Source: CAISIP01 sp031396205 (lineage in GTDB: Bacteria; Pseudomonadota; Gammaproteobacteria; Burkholderiales; Burkholderiaceae_C). From it: a stretch of DNA of 64,000 nucleotides. Every line of letters starts with the position of its first letter. Position 1 is the first letter of the stretch. The stretch covers positions 1 through 64,000 of the forward strand of contig JANNKH010000096.1 of NCBI GenBank assembly GCA_031396205.1. The letters are read 5' to 3'. Below are positions 8,038-16,243 of the stretch, piece after piece. Position numbers and translations under genes: made by a program. The notes below the pieces were generated by a model, which worked only from the letters and a program-made list of their open reading frames with translations, was not told the origin of the DNA and did not search any database.

Positions 8038-8631
8038 ATGAGCAAGGCATTTACCCGAGAGTCCGACGACGCGCCTGACGAGGACGCGGACGACTTTCGC
8101 CTGCCGGATCTGCCGGGCGGTGGCAAGAACTACATCACCGCGACCGGTTATGCCCGCCTGCGCAGCGAGTTGATGAACCTGATCGACAGCGAGCGCCCCA
8201 AGATCGTGGAGGTCGTGCATTGGGCTGCCAGCAATGGCGACCGCTCGGAGAACGGCGACTACATCTACGGCAAGAAGCGCCTGCGCGAGATTGATCGGCG
8301 CATCCGGTTCCTGACCAAGCGCCTGGAGATTGCCGAAGTGACCGATCCATCGGTGCATTGCGGCAATGACCAGGTGTTTTTTGGCGCCACCGTGACCTAT
8401 GTCGACCTGGCAGGCAGCGAGCGCACAGTGACGATCCTGGGTATCGACGAAGTCGACACCACCCGGGGCGAGATCAGCTGGGTGGCGCCAGTGGCGCGAA
8501 CGCTGATCAAGGCGCGGGTTGGCGATGTATTGCCATTGGTCACGCCGGCAGGGTTGGATGAAATCGAAGTCTTGCGGGTGCAGTATCCCAGCCCATCACA
8601 AGAGGCCGCGTCAGATCCGCTGCACCTTTAA
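8038..8631 (+). CDS. greB: Transcription elongation factor GreB
   Basis: A 197-residue Gre factor. An N-terminal coiled coil with the acidic tip (S-N-G-D-R-S-E-N-G-D-Y near residues 61-71, corresponding to the DxxE/D catalytic tip that enters the RNA polymerase secondary channel) is followed by the C-terminal FKBP-like domain. GreB stimulates cleavage of backtracked transcripts. A ~30-residue acidic N-terminal extension precedes the usual start of the fold. Its last 21 nt overlap the 3' end of the convergent spoT gene, so the two transcripts must be partly antisense. Confidence 0.9.
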   Translation: MSKAFTRESDDAPDEDADDFRLPDLPGGGKNYITATGYARLRSELMNLIDSERPKIVEVVHWAASNGDRSENGDYIYGKKRLREIDRRIRFLTKRLEIAEVTDPSVHCGNDQVFFGATVTYVDLAGSERTVTILGIDEVDTTRGEISWVAPVARTLIKARVGDVLPLVTPAGLDEIEVLRVQYPSPSQEAASDPLHL

Positions 8632-10908
8632 CACCGACGCGGTGCGACGCAGGTTGCGCAGAGCCAGTTCCAGATGGGGGCGATCGCGAACTGCGATCAC
8701 GAAGCGCAAATCGGATGCGTCCTGATCGCCCTCCTGACCCATGTGGATATGGGTGATATCGGATTCCGCCGTGGCCAGTGCGGCCGCAACCCGTGCCAAC
8801 ACGCCTTTGCCGTTGATGACCGAGACCAGGATTTCGGTCTCGAATGGCCGCGCCGGTTCATCCGACCATTCCACGTCGATGAACCGTTCGCTGTCCTTGT
8901 TCTGAAGTTTGGCGGCCACCGGGCAGCTTCGGATGTGCACCACCAGGCCCTCGCCGCGACCCAGATAACCGACGATCGGGTCGCCCGGTATCGGACGGCA
9001 GCAGGTGGAATAGTGGACTGACGCGTTCTCGCTGCCGTCCAGTGTCACCACGCCTTGCTTGGTCGATGCGTCGGCCGTAAAGCGTTCACGGGTCAAAAGC
9101 AAGGCATCGGGTTTTTCGCCTTTTTCCTCGGCCAGCAAGGACACCAGGCGTTTGGCCACAATGGTCGCAATGCGTTTCCCCAGCCCGATGTCGGTCAGCA
9201 ATTCGCCGCGGTTGCGGTTGCCAGTAAAACGAAGCAGGCGGTCCCAGACCGTTTGGTAGACATTTTCGTCTTCGGGAAAGGGTTCGATACCTTCGGCGCG
9301 CAGCGCCTGTGCCAGCAGCTTCTTGCCGAACGCTTCGGATTCGGCGCTGGCCAGTGTCTTGAGGTGATGCCGGATCTTGGAGCGGGCCCGGCCGGTCCGC
9401 ACGAAGCTCAGCCAAGCGGGGTTGGGCCGGGAGATGGATGCCGTAACGACCTCCACTACATCGCCGTTCTTGAGTTCGGTGCGCAGCGGCACCTGCTCGC
9501 CGTTGATGCGGGCGGCCACGGTGCGATCACCCACGTCGCTGTGGATGGAGTAGGCGAAGTCCACGACAGTGGCTCCCCGTGGCAGTGACAGGATCTGGCT
9601 GCGCGGCGTAAAGACATAGACCGCATCCGGGAACAGATCGACCTTGACATGGTCCCAGAATTCGGCTGCATCGCCGGTCTCGCGCTGAATGTCCAGCAAG
9701 GACTGCAGCCATTGGTTGCCCATCCCGTCCTGCGCGAGGCCATCGGGTGCCTTGGCCTTGTACAGCCAGTGCGCGGCCACGCCCGACTCCGCGATCAGAT
9801 TCATGGCTTCCGTTCGCAGCTGAAACTCCACGTTCACGCCGGAGGGACCCACCAGCGTGGTGTGCAACGACTGGTAGCCGTTGAGCTTGGCAATTGCGAT
9901 GTGGTCCTTGAAGCGCCCTGGCACCGGCTTGTACTTCTGGTGCAATACCCCCAGCGCGGTGTAGCAGTCTGACAGCGTGGGGATTATCAGCCTGAAGCCG
10001 TAGATGTCGGTCACCTGCGCAAAGCTGAGGTGCTTGACGTTCATTTTGCGGTAGATGGAAAAGACCGACTTCTCCCGCCCGGCAATGCGCACTGGCAAGC
10101 CGGCATCGGTGAAGGCAGATTCGACCTCGCCGTGCACTTTATGAATCAGATCCCGCCTGCGGCTGCGGGCCTTCTCGACCGCCTTGGTCAAGGTGGCGTT
10201 GCGCCAGGGGTGCAGATAGGCGAATGAGAGGTCCTGCAACTCGCGGTAGATCTGGTTCAGGCCCAGTCGGTGGGCAATTGGCGCGTAGATCTCCAGCGTT
10301 TCAGACGAAATGCGGCTCCACTTGTCGCGTGGCACATTGGCCAGTGTGCGCATGTTGTGGACGCGATCGGCCAGCTTGATCAGGATGACGCGCACATCGC
10401 GCGCCATCGCGAGCAGCATCTTGCGAAAGGATTCGGCCTGACTCTCCTCGCGGGTATTGAAGTGCAGCCGGTCGAGTTTGGTCAAGCCGTCCACCAGTTC
10501 GGCCACCGGCGCGCCGAAGCGCTCGATCAGTTCGGCCTTGGTGACGCCGCAGTCCTCCAGTGCGTCGTGCAGCAGGGCCGCCATCAGCGCCTGGACGTCG
10601 AGCTTCCACTCCGCGCACTGCGCCGCTACGGCGATGGGGTGCGTGATGTAGGGTTCCCCACTAGCGCGAATCTGCCCAAGATGGGCTTCGTCCGCGAACT
10701 TGTAGGCCTGGCGAACCCTTTCGATGTCCGGCGCGGACAGGTAGTCCAGCCTGGAGGTGAGCGCGGCAAAACTGGCCGCCGCCGCGTTCGCCGCCGCCGG
10801 GCTGGGCGCGACCGCTCCACGGGCCTTGCGCTGGCGCTTGGCAGGTGCCGGGGGCGAGTCGATGAAGTTGCTCACCCCTTGAATATAGCGCGCATGCCGC
10901 AGCGGCAT
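8611..10908 (-). CDS. spoT: Bifunctional (p)ppGpp synthetase/hydrolase SpoT/Rel
   Basis: A ~765-residue RelA/SpoT homologue. It contains, in order, an HD hydrolase domain with intact H-D-A-L-E-D motif, a synthetase domain with the R-F-K-D...N-G-Y-Q-S-L-H and V-E-F-Q-L-R-T motifs, a TGS domain (YVFTPRSQILSLPRGATV) and a C-terminal ACT domain. Intact HD and synthetase motifs suggest a bifunctional enzyme controlling the stringent response. Starts are uncertain: ATG at 10908 has no clear ribosome-binding site, and an in-frame GTG at 10875 follows AAGGG with almost no spacing. It lies downstream of rpoZ and gmk, the order usual in Burkholderiales, but a strong hairpin separates it from rpoZ. Confidence 0.92.
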   Translation of the reverse strand: MPLRHARYIQGVSNFIDSPPAPAKRQRKARGAVAPSPAAANAAAASFAALTSRLDYLSAPDIERVRQAYKFADEAHLGQIRASGEPYITHPIAVAAQCAEWKLDVQALMAALLHDALEDCGVTKAELIERFGAPVAELVDGLTKLDRLHFNTREESQAESFRKMLLAMARDVRVILIKLADRVHNMRTLANVPRDKWSRISSETLEIYAPIAHRLGLNQIYRELQDLSFAYLHPWRNATLTKAVEKARSRRRDLIHKVHGEVESAFTDAGLPVRIAGREKSVFSIYRKMNVKHLSFAQVTDIYGFRLIIPTLSDCYTALGVLHQKYKPVPGRFKDHIAIAKLNGYQSLHTTLVGPSGVNVEFQLRTEAMNLIAESGVAAHWLYKAKAPDGLAQDGMGNQWLQSLLDIQRETGDAAEFWDHVKVDLFPDAVYVFTPRSQILSLPRGATVVDFAYSIHSDVGDRTVAARINGEQVPLRTELKNGDVVEVVTASISRPNPAWLSFVRTGRARSKIRHHLKTLASAESEAFGKKLLAQALRAEGIEPFPEDENVYQTVWDRLLRFTGNRNRGELLTDIGLGKRIATIVAKRLVSLLAEEKGEKPDALLLTRERFTADASTKQGVVTLDGSENASVHYSTCCRPIPGDPIVGYLGRGEGLVVHIRSCPVAAKLQNKDSERFIDVEWSDEPARPFETEILVSVINGKGVLARVAAALATAESDITHIHMGQEGDQDASDLRFVIAVRDRPHLELALRNLRRTASVLKVQRI

Positions 10909-10916
10909 ACGGACGT

Positions 10917-10946
10917 AAAAAATGGCACCTCGCGAGGTGCCATTTT
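10917..10946 (-). terminator. Perfect palindrome acting as terminator between rpoZ and spoT
   Basis: A 14-bp perfect inverted repeat (AATGGCACCTCG / CGAGGTGCCATT with flanking A/T) with no loop bases beyond the CG centre. On the minus strand it is followed by six T residues, so it should terminate gmk-rpoZ transcripts. On the plus strand it is followed by TTTT only. It lies 32 nt after the rpoZ stop and only ~10 nt before the first possible spoT start. Confidence 0.8.
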
Positions 10947-10978
10947 CATGGAAATCAGGTTGCGCCGGGGCCGGTCGT

Positions 10979-11182
10979 TCAGATCGGGACTTTCTTGAGC
11001 ATTTCCAGGCCGATCTTGCCGGCCGCGATTTCGCGCAAGGCGGTGACGCCGGGCTTGTTCTTGCTCTCGATCTTGGGTGCATGGCCCTGGCTCAGCATGC
11101 GGGCGCGGTAGGTCGCAGCCAGTACCAGCTGGAAACGATTGGGAATCTGCGCGAGGCAGTCTTCGACGGTGATGCGGGCCAT
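10979..11182 (-). CDS. rpoZ: RNA polymerase omega subunit
   Basis: A 67-residue protein beginning MARITVEDCL, with the 'NRFQLVLAATYRAR' helix typical of omega, which helps assemble beta-prime and forms part of a ppGpp site on RNA polymerase. It is 27 nt after gmk on the same strand. Linkage to spoT is conserved across proteobacteria and links the ppGpp enzyme with one of its binding subunits. Confidence 0.95.
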   Translation of the reverse strand: MARITVEDCLAQIPNRFQLVLAATYRARMLSQGHAPKIESKNKPGVTALREIAAGKIGLEMLKKVPI

Positions 11183-11209
11183 GGTTTCTCCGAAAGGGCG
11201 GTGGACTTG

Positions 11210-11830
11210 CTAGGGAATGTTCAGCGCGCTGAATGTTCCTGCGCGGGCGCGGTGCTGGACCGTAAACTTGAGCCGCTGCGCATGCACGATCGCCTTGAGG
11301 TCAAACAGTGCGCGGTCAAAAGAGTCGTTGATTATAACGAAGTCGAAATGGTGGACCTGCGCCATTTCGGTTGCGGCATTGCGCAGGCGCAGGTCAATGA
11401 TCTCGGCGGTGTCCTCGCCACGCCGCTCCAGGCGGGCGCGCAACTCGTCCCAGCTCGGCGGCAGGATGAAGATCGACACCGCGTTGGCAAACACCCGCTT
11501 GATCGACAAGGCGCCTTGAAAGTCGATCTCCAGTACTACGTCGGAGCCCTGGTCCATCAGTCGTGCGATGGCCTGGCGCGATGTGCCGTAACGGTGCCCA
11601 TGGACCTGGGCCCATTCGACGAAGCCATTGGCCTGGATCAAGCTCTCAAATTCGGCGGGCGACACGAAGAAATACTCCCGTCCGTCCTTCTCCTGGCCCC
11701 GGGGTGCGCGGGTGGTGTGGGAGATGGACGGTTTGACGTGAGAGTCGAGTTCCAGCAATGCCTTGACCAGGCTGGATTTGCCCGCGCCGCTGGGGGCTGC
11801 AACAACAAACAGGTTTCCGGGATAGTCCAT
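11210..11830 (-). CDS. gmk: Guanylate kinase
   Basis: A 206-residue GMP kinase converting GMP + ATP to GDP + ADP. The P-loop A-P-S-G-A-G-K-S-S is at ~12-20, the GMP-binding S-H-T-T-R-A-P-R-G motif at ~37-45 and the YFFV segment follows. Length and start (MDYPGNLFVV) are standard. It begins the gmk-rpoZ transcript and lies 56 nt after the yicC stop on the same strand, so yicC-gmk-rpoZ may be co-transcribed. Confidence 0.95.
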   Translation of the reverse strand: MDYPGNLFVVAAPSGAGKSSLVKALLELDSHVKPSISHTTRAPRGQEKDGREYFFVSPAEFESLIQANGFVEWAQVHGHRYGTSRQAIARLMDQGSDVVLEIDFQGALSIKRVFANAVSIFILPPSWDELRARLERRGEDTAEIIDLRLRNAATEMAQVHHFDFVIINDSFDRALFDLKAIVHAQRLKFTVQHRARAGTFSALNIP

Positions 11831-11886
11831 GGCGATGATTCTGTTGCGCTGTGTCGGGCGCGATAACCGCCCCGGTGCATGGGCTG

Positions 11887-12813
11887 CTATTCTATGTTCT
11901 GCACCTGTTCGCGCATCTGCTCGATCAGCACCTTCATGTCCACCGATATGTGCGTCAATTCCAGCGCGGCGGATTTCGAACCAAGGGTATTGGCCTCGCG
12001 ATGCAATTCCTGGATCAGGAAGTCGAGCCGTTTGCCGATTTCACCACCCTTGTTGATCAGTCGTTCCAACTCGTCCAGGTGCGATTGGAGCCGGGTGATC
12101 TCCTCGGCCACGTCGATCCGGATCGCAAAGGCCGTCGCCTCTGACAGAGCCCGGTCCTGCGCTGCTTCTGGCGCTGACGCGGTGCCGCCCTGTTCGCCGG
12201 CTTGCATGGCTTCATTCCAGCGGTCCAGGAAACGCTGGCGCTGGGCGGCCACCAGTTGAGGCACCAGCGGGCCGGCCTGCTGCGCCAGCGCCCGGATCTC
12301 GCCGATCTTGCCCAGCAGTGTCGCCGCCAGCCGTGCCCCCTCACGCTTGCGCGCCAGTACCAGTTCGCGCAAGGTCCTTTCGGCTAGCGGGGTCAGCTCG
12401 GTGATCCAGTCGCGCGGCCCGGATTGCTCCGTCGATGCCAGCCGCAACACGTCGGCGACCCGCAGCGGCTGGACGTCGGGCAACCAGGCCCGGATGTTGT
12501 CCTGCAATGAATTGAGTCGCTGCAACAGGCGCGGGGACGGATCGGCAACAGCGCCCGACGTGCCCGATTCAACGGTCGCGCGCACTTCCACCTTGCCACG
12601 CTTGAGCTGGCCCGCGAGCATGTCGCGCAGCATCGGTTCAAACGGGCGCAGTTCCTCGGGAAGCCGGAAAGTCAGGTCGAGGAAGCGGCTGTTGACCGAG
12701 CGGATTTCGAGTCCGAGCCAACTGCCGGTTGTGCCTTTGGACTCATGGGCGACGGGCGCTGCGGCATTGCTGCTTTGCCCTGCCGCGTAGCCGGTCATAC
12801 TGTAAACTGGCAT
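11887..12813 (-). CDS. yicC: YicC-family endoribonuclease
   Basis: A 308-residue protein with the family hallmarks: start M-x-x-Y-S-M-T-G-Y-A, the N-terminal EIRSVNSRFLD motif and the C-terminal 'DFLIQELHREANTLGSKS' motif with conserved E/H/E residues. E. coli YicC is reported as an RNase that acts on the small RNA RyhB. This copy has ~25 extra residues after the first motif (Ala/Ser-rich, 12-30). It is divergent from the protein kinase gene, with 93 bp between them, and upstream of gmk. Confidence 0.9.
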   Translation of the reverse strand: MPVYSMTGYAAGQSSNAAAPVAHESKGTTGSWLGLEIRSVNSRFLDLTFRLPEELRPFEPMLRDMLAGQLKRGKVEVRATVESGTSGAVADPSPRLLQRLNSLQDNIRAWLPDVQPLRVADVLRLASTEQSGPRDWITELTPLAERTLRELVLARKREGARLAATLLGKIGEIRALAQQAGPLVPQLVAAQRQRFLDRWNEAMQAGEQGGTASAPEAAQDRALSEATAFAIRIDVAEEITRLQSHLDELERLINKGGEIGKRLDFLIQELHREANTLGSKSAALELTHISVDMKVLIEQMREQVQNIE

Positions 12814-12906
12814 TGAAATTGTTGTTCCTGTCGGTCACTAGAGAAATTTTTTTGGGTGGTCCCCGCGTACCTGTGCCAGGTGCTTGCCGCAACCCATTCC
12901 TAAGGT

Positions 12907-13914
12907 ATGTCGAAGGTCAAACCCGCTGCTTTGCCACCGGACACCATGATTGGCGGATACCGCATTATCCGCAAAGTGGCTGCGGGCGGCTTCGGCGTCG
13001 TGTACCTCGCGCTCGATGCCGAGGGACAACAGGTCGCGGTTAAGGAGTATCTGCCGGCGTCGCTGGCCTCGCGCAGCAGCGGTGAACTCGCGCCCCAGGT
13101 TCCTGCGGAAAAGCTGTCGCTATACCGGCTGGGGCTCAAGAGCTTCTTCGAAGAGGGCCGGGCGCTGGCTCAGATCTCGCATCCGTCGGTCGTGAGCGTG
13201 ATGAACTTCTTTCGCGAGAACGAGACGGTGTATATGGTGATGAACTACCTGGAGGGTGCGGCCCTGCAGGATTTCATCATCACCGCCCGGGACCAGAAGC
13301 AGCAAAAGGTGTTCCGCGAATCGACCATCCGTTCCCTTTTCGACGAAATTTTGCGCGGGCTGCGCATCGTGCACCAGCACAAGATGCTGCACCTGGATAT
13401 CAAGCCGGCCAATATCTTCATCACCGATGACAACAAGTCGGTGCTGATCGACTTCGGCGCCGCGCGCGAGGTACTCAGCAAGGAAGGCAATTTCATCCGC
13501 CCGATGTATACCCCGGGTTTTGCCGCGCCCGAGATGTACCGCCGCGATTCGTCGATGGGACCGTGGACCGACATTTACGCTATCGGCGCCTGCATGTATG
13601 CCTGCATGCAGGGGTATCCGCCCAATGAGGCGCCGCAGCGGCTGGAGAAAGACCGGATTGCGACGGCACTGACCCGATTGCGCGGCATCTATTCCGACAA
13701 CCTGATCGAGGTGGTCGAGTGGTGCATGGCGCTGGACCCGCTGTCTCGCCCTCAGTCCGTGTTTGCGTTGCAAAAGGAACTCAGCCGCGAAGGTGAGCGC
13801 CGGTACACGAAACTGTCCGTTGCCGAAAAAGTCCGGCTGCAATTCGACACCATGGTGACCGACTCCAAGAAGAGCGGCAAGGCGCTGGCTAGCTCGGTGG
13901 TCAAACCAAAATGA
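12907..13914 (+). CDS. Serine/threonine protein kinase (Hanks type)
   Basis: A 335-residue eukaryotic-like kinase. The glycine loop A-A-G-G-F-G-V-V-Y is at ~25-33, the catalytic lysine in VAVKEY (~46), the HLDIKPAN catalytic loop at 161-168 (D163, N168), DFG at 181-183 and an activation segment ending TPGFAAPEMY. All catalytic residues are present; the usual HRD arginine is replaced (HLD), so it is a non-RD kinase. There is no transmembrane segment or sensor domain, only a basic/serine tail, so it should be cytoplasmic. The ATG overlaps the next gene's phosphatase by the usual 4 nt, giving a kinase/phosphatase pair with coupled translation. Confidence 0.9.
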   Translation: MSKVKPAALPPDTMIGGYRIIRKVAAGGFGVVYLALDAEGQQVAVKEYLPASLASRSSGELAPQVPAEKLSLYRLGLKSFFEEGRALAQISHPSVVSVMNFFRENETVYMVMNYLEGAALQDFIITARDQKQQKVFRESTIRSLFDEILRGLRIVHQHKMLHLDIKPANIFITDDNKSVLIDFGAAREVLSKEGNFIRPMYTPGFAAPEMYRRDSSMGPWTDIYAIGACMYACMQGYPPNEAPQRLEKDRIATALTRLRGIYSDNLIEVVEWCMALDPLSRPQSVFALQKELSREGERRYTKLSVAEKVRLQFDTMVTDSKKSGKALASSVVKPK

Positions 13915-14825
13915 AATTTTCCGTATTTCAGGTCAGTCGCAAGGGCGGGCGCCAGCTCAATGAGGACCGCATGGGCTACAGCTATACCCGCAGCTCGGGT
14001 ATCTTGCTGCTGGCCGACGGCATGGGGGGTCACCCGGAGGGCGAAGTCGCGGCGCAGCTGGCGCTGCAGGCGATGTCGGCGCAGTACCAAAAGCAGGCCA
14101 ACCCGGTGATCGAGGATGTGACCGCCTTTCTGACTTCGGCCGTCATGGCGGCGCATCGGCAGATCATCAAGTACGCGATTGAAAAGGGCATGCTCGACAC
14201 GCCGCGCACGACTGTAGTGGCGGCAGTGGTGCAAAACGGCACTGCCCATTGGGTGCATTGCGGCGACTCGCGCTTGTACCTGGTGCGCAAGGGCGAGCTG
14301 GTCGTGCGTACCCGCGACCATTCCTATCTCGAGCAACCGCCCAAGGGGCATTCTGCGACCCGGATGGCCGAACATGCCAACCGCAACATTCTGTTCACTT
14401 GCCTTGGGTCGCCGGCCAAACCCTTGTTCGACATTGCCGGTCCGGTCACGCTGCATCAGGGCGACAAGCTGATGCTGTGTTCCGACGGCCTGTGGGGCAC
14501 CTTGTCGGACGAGGAGATCGTGGGCCAGCTGGGCGCCGGAGCCGTAGGTGAAACCGTCCCGGGCATGGTGGAGATGGCGCTGCAACGCGCCGGCGCGACC
14601 AGCGACAATGTCACCGTGATCGCACTGGAGTGGGAAACGCCGGACGAGTTCGCGTCTACCCGTGGCGACGATACGACCGAAAAAATCGAAGACGACATGT
14701 ATACCAGCACCGTGCAATCGGGCGGGCAGGATGCCGAAGACGACGAACTCGACGACGCCGCGATCGAACGCTCGATCGCGGAAATCAACGAGGCCATCCG
14801 GCGCTCGGCTGCCAAGCGGCGCTAG
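13911..14825 (+). CDS. PP2C-type protein phosphatase
   Basis: A 304-residue metal-dependent phosphatase. The motifs are NEDR (17-20), L-A-D-G-M-G-G-H (34-41), G-D-S-R (~120) and S-D-G-L-W-G near 200, followed by a D-N-V-T motif; these supply the Mn/Mg-binding aspartates. An acidic C-terminal tail (~250-304, rich in D/E) is an extension beyond the fold. It overlaps the kinase gene by 4 nt and should reverse that kinase's phosphorylations. A short G-C stem (GGGTGG/CCACCC, 14832-14847) with no T-run lies between it and rph, so read-through into rph is likely. Confidence 0.9.
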   Translation: MKFSVFQVSRKGGRQLNEDRMGYSYTRSSGILLLADGMGGHPEGEVAAQLALQAMSAQYQKQANPVIEDVTAFLTSAVMAAHRQIIKYAIEKGMLDTPRTTVVAAVVQNGTAHWVHCGDSRLYLVRKGELVVRTRDHSYLEQPPKGHSATRMAEHANRNILFTCLGSPAKPLFDIAGPVTLHQGDKLMLCSDGLWGTLSDEEIVGQLGAGAVGETVPGMVEMALQRAGATSDNVTVIALEWETPDEFASTRGDDTTEKIEDDMYTSTVQSGGQDAEDDELDDAAIERSIAEINEAIRRSAAKRR

Positions 14826-14865
14826 GCGTGCGGGTGGTCCGCCACCCTTAATCTGGAACTCCCGA

Positions 14866-15594
14866 ATGACTGAAATTCAACGCAGCGGCGCGCGAACCGC
14901 TGGACAACTGCGAGCGGTTCGCCTGACCCGTGGCTACACGGTACATGCCGAAGGGTCGGTGCTGGTCGAGTTTGGCGCGACCAAGGTGTTGTGCACCGCT
15001 TCGGTCGAGGAGAAGGTGCCGCCCCACAAGCGCGGCAGCGGCGAGGGCTGGGTGACTGCCGAATACGGTATGTTGCCCCGCGCGACCCATACCCGCAGTG
15101 ACCGCGAGGCGGCGCGCGGCAAACAAAGTGGTCGCACCCAGGAGATCCAGCGCCTGATTGGGCGATCGCTGCGCGCGGTGTTCGATCTGAAGAAGCTCGG
15201 GGAGCGCACGATCCAGCTGGACTGCGATGTGCTACAGGCCGACGGTGGCACGCGTTGCGCGAGCATCACCGGTGCCTATGTCGCCGCCCATGATGCGGTG
15301 TCGGGCCTGATCGCCAGTGGCAAGCTGGCGGCCTCGCCGATCACGGCGCCGGTGGCCGCGATATCTGTTGGCATCTTGCGCGGTGTTGCCCTGCTCGATC
15401 TCGACTACAACGAGGATTCGTCGTGCGACACCGATATGAATGTCGTGATGACCGGCGCCGGGCATTTTGTCGAGGTGCAGGGCACGGCCGAAGGCGTCGC
15501 GTTTTCGCGCAGCGAGATGGACGCGCTGCTGACGCTGGCCGAAACGGGCATTGGCGAATTGATGGAGTTGCAGCGCGCATGTCTGTCGGCGTGA
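14866..15594 (+). CDS. rph: Ribonuclease PH
   Basis: A 242-residue phosphorolytic 3'-exoribonuclease that trims tRNA 3' ends. The family motifs are GSVLVEFGATKVLCTASVEE near the N-terminus, GWVTAEYGMLPRAT, the R-E-A-A-R-G-K-Q-S-G-R-T-Q-E-I-Q-R-L-I-G-R-S-L-R segment (phosphate-binding arginine) and C-D-V-L-Q-A-D-G-G-T-R. The frame is open further upstream, but ATG at 14866 gives the normal N-terminus (MTEIQRSG). It precedes rdgB and hemW, the conserved Burkholderiales order. Confidence 0.95.
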   Translation: MTEIQRSGARTAGQLRAVRLTRGYTVHAEGSVLVEFGATKVLCTASVEEKVPPHKRGSGEGWVTAEYGMLPRATHTRSDREAARGKQSGRTQEIQRLIGRSLRAVFDLKKLGERTIQLDCDVLQADGGTRCASITGAYVAAHDAVSGLIASGKLAASPITAPVAAISVGILRGVALLDLDYNEDSSCDTDMNVVMTGAGHFVEVQGTAEGVAFSRSEMDALLTLAETGIGELMELQRACLSA

Positions 15595-15631
15595 CGTTGC
15601 AGAAGGCCTTTGTGGGCTCGGGGCGCGCACC

Positions 15632-16240
15632 ATGACGCAGCCCACGATCGTGCTGGCCTCCAACAACCGCGGCAAGCTCGACGAACTACAGTTGATGCTG
15701 GCTCCGTTGGGATATACGCTGGTGTGCCAGGCCGAACTGGGCATTCCCGAGGCAAAGGAGCCGTTTCGTACCTTTGTCGAAAACGCACTGGCCAAGGCCC
15801 GCCACGCTTCGCAGCACAGCGGCTTGCCGGCGATCGCTGACGACGCCGGACTGTGTGTCGATGCGTTCGGGGGCCTGCCCGGTGTCGACACCGCGTTCTA
15901 CGCCACGCAGTTCGGGTATCCCAAGAGCGACGACAACAATGTGCGCGCCCTGCTTGAGCAGATGAGGGGCCTGGGCAACCGGCGTGCGGCCATGGTCTCG
16001 ACACTGGTGGCGTTGCGCAGTGCAGACGATCCGGAACCGCTGATCGCAAACGGGCGTGCTATTGGCGAGATTGCCCGCGAGCCGTTGGGAGACAACGGTT
16101 TCGGATTCGACCCGGTGATGTGGTTGCCCGAGTTCGGTCAGACTTTCGCCCAATTGCAGCCCGCCACCAAGAACGCGAACAGCCACCGTGGCCGCGCCGC
16201 GCGCCAGATGGTCGAGCTGATCCGCGAACGCTGGGCCTAA
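15632..16240 (+). CDS. rdgB: Non-canonical purine NTP pyrophosphatase (RdgB/HAM1)
   Basis: A 202-residue ITP/XTP/dITP pyrophosphatase that cleanses the nucleotide pool. Motifs: L-A-S-N-N-R-G-K (8-15), F-V-E-N-A-L-x-K-A-R, the A-D-D-A-G-L-C-V-D-A-F-G-G-x-P-G segment with catalytic aspartate and the G-D-N-G-F-G-F-D-P substrate loop. Length is standard. It starts 37 nt after rph and ends 3 nt before hemW, so it is part of one transcript. Confidence 0.95.
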   Translation: MTQPTIVLASNNRGKLDELQLMLAPLGYTLVCQAELGIPEAKEPFRTFVENALAKARHASQHSGLPAIADDAGLCVDAFGGLPGVDTAFYATQFGYPKSDDNNVRALLEQMRGLGNRRAAMVSTLVALRSADDPEPLIANGRAIGEIAREPLGDNGFGFDPVMWLPEFGQTFAQLQPATKNANSHRGRAARQMVELIRERWA

Positions 16241-16243
16241 CGC

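Noticed and set aside
14832..14847. Terminator between the PP2C gene and rph
   Set aside because: The 6-bp GGGTGG/CCACCC stem is not followed by a T-run; it is unlikely to terminate transcription.
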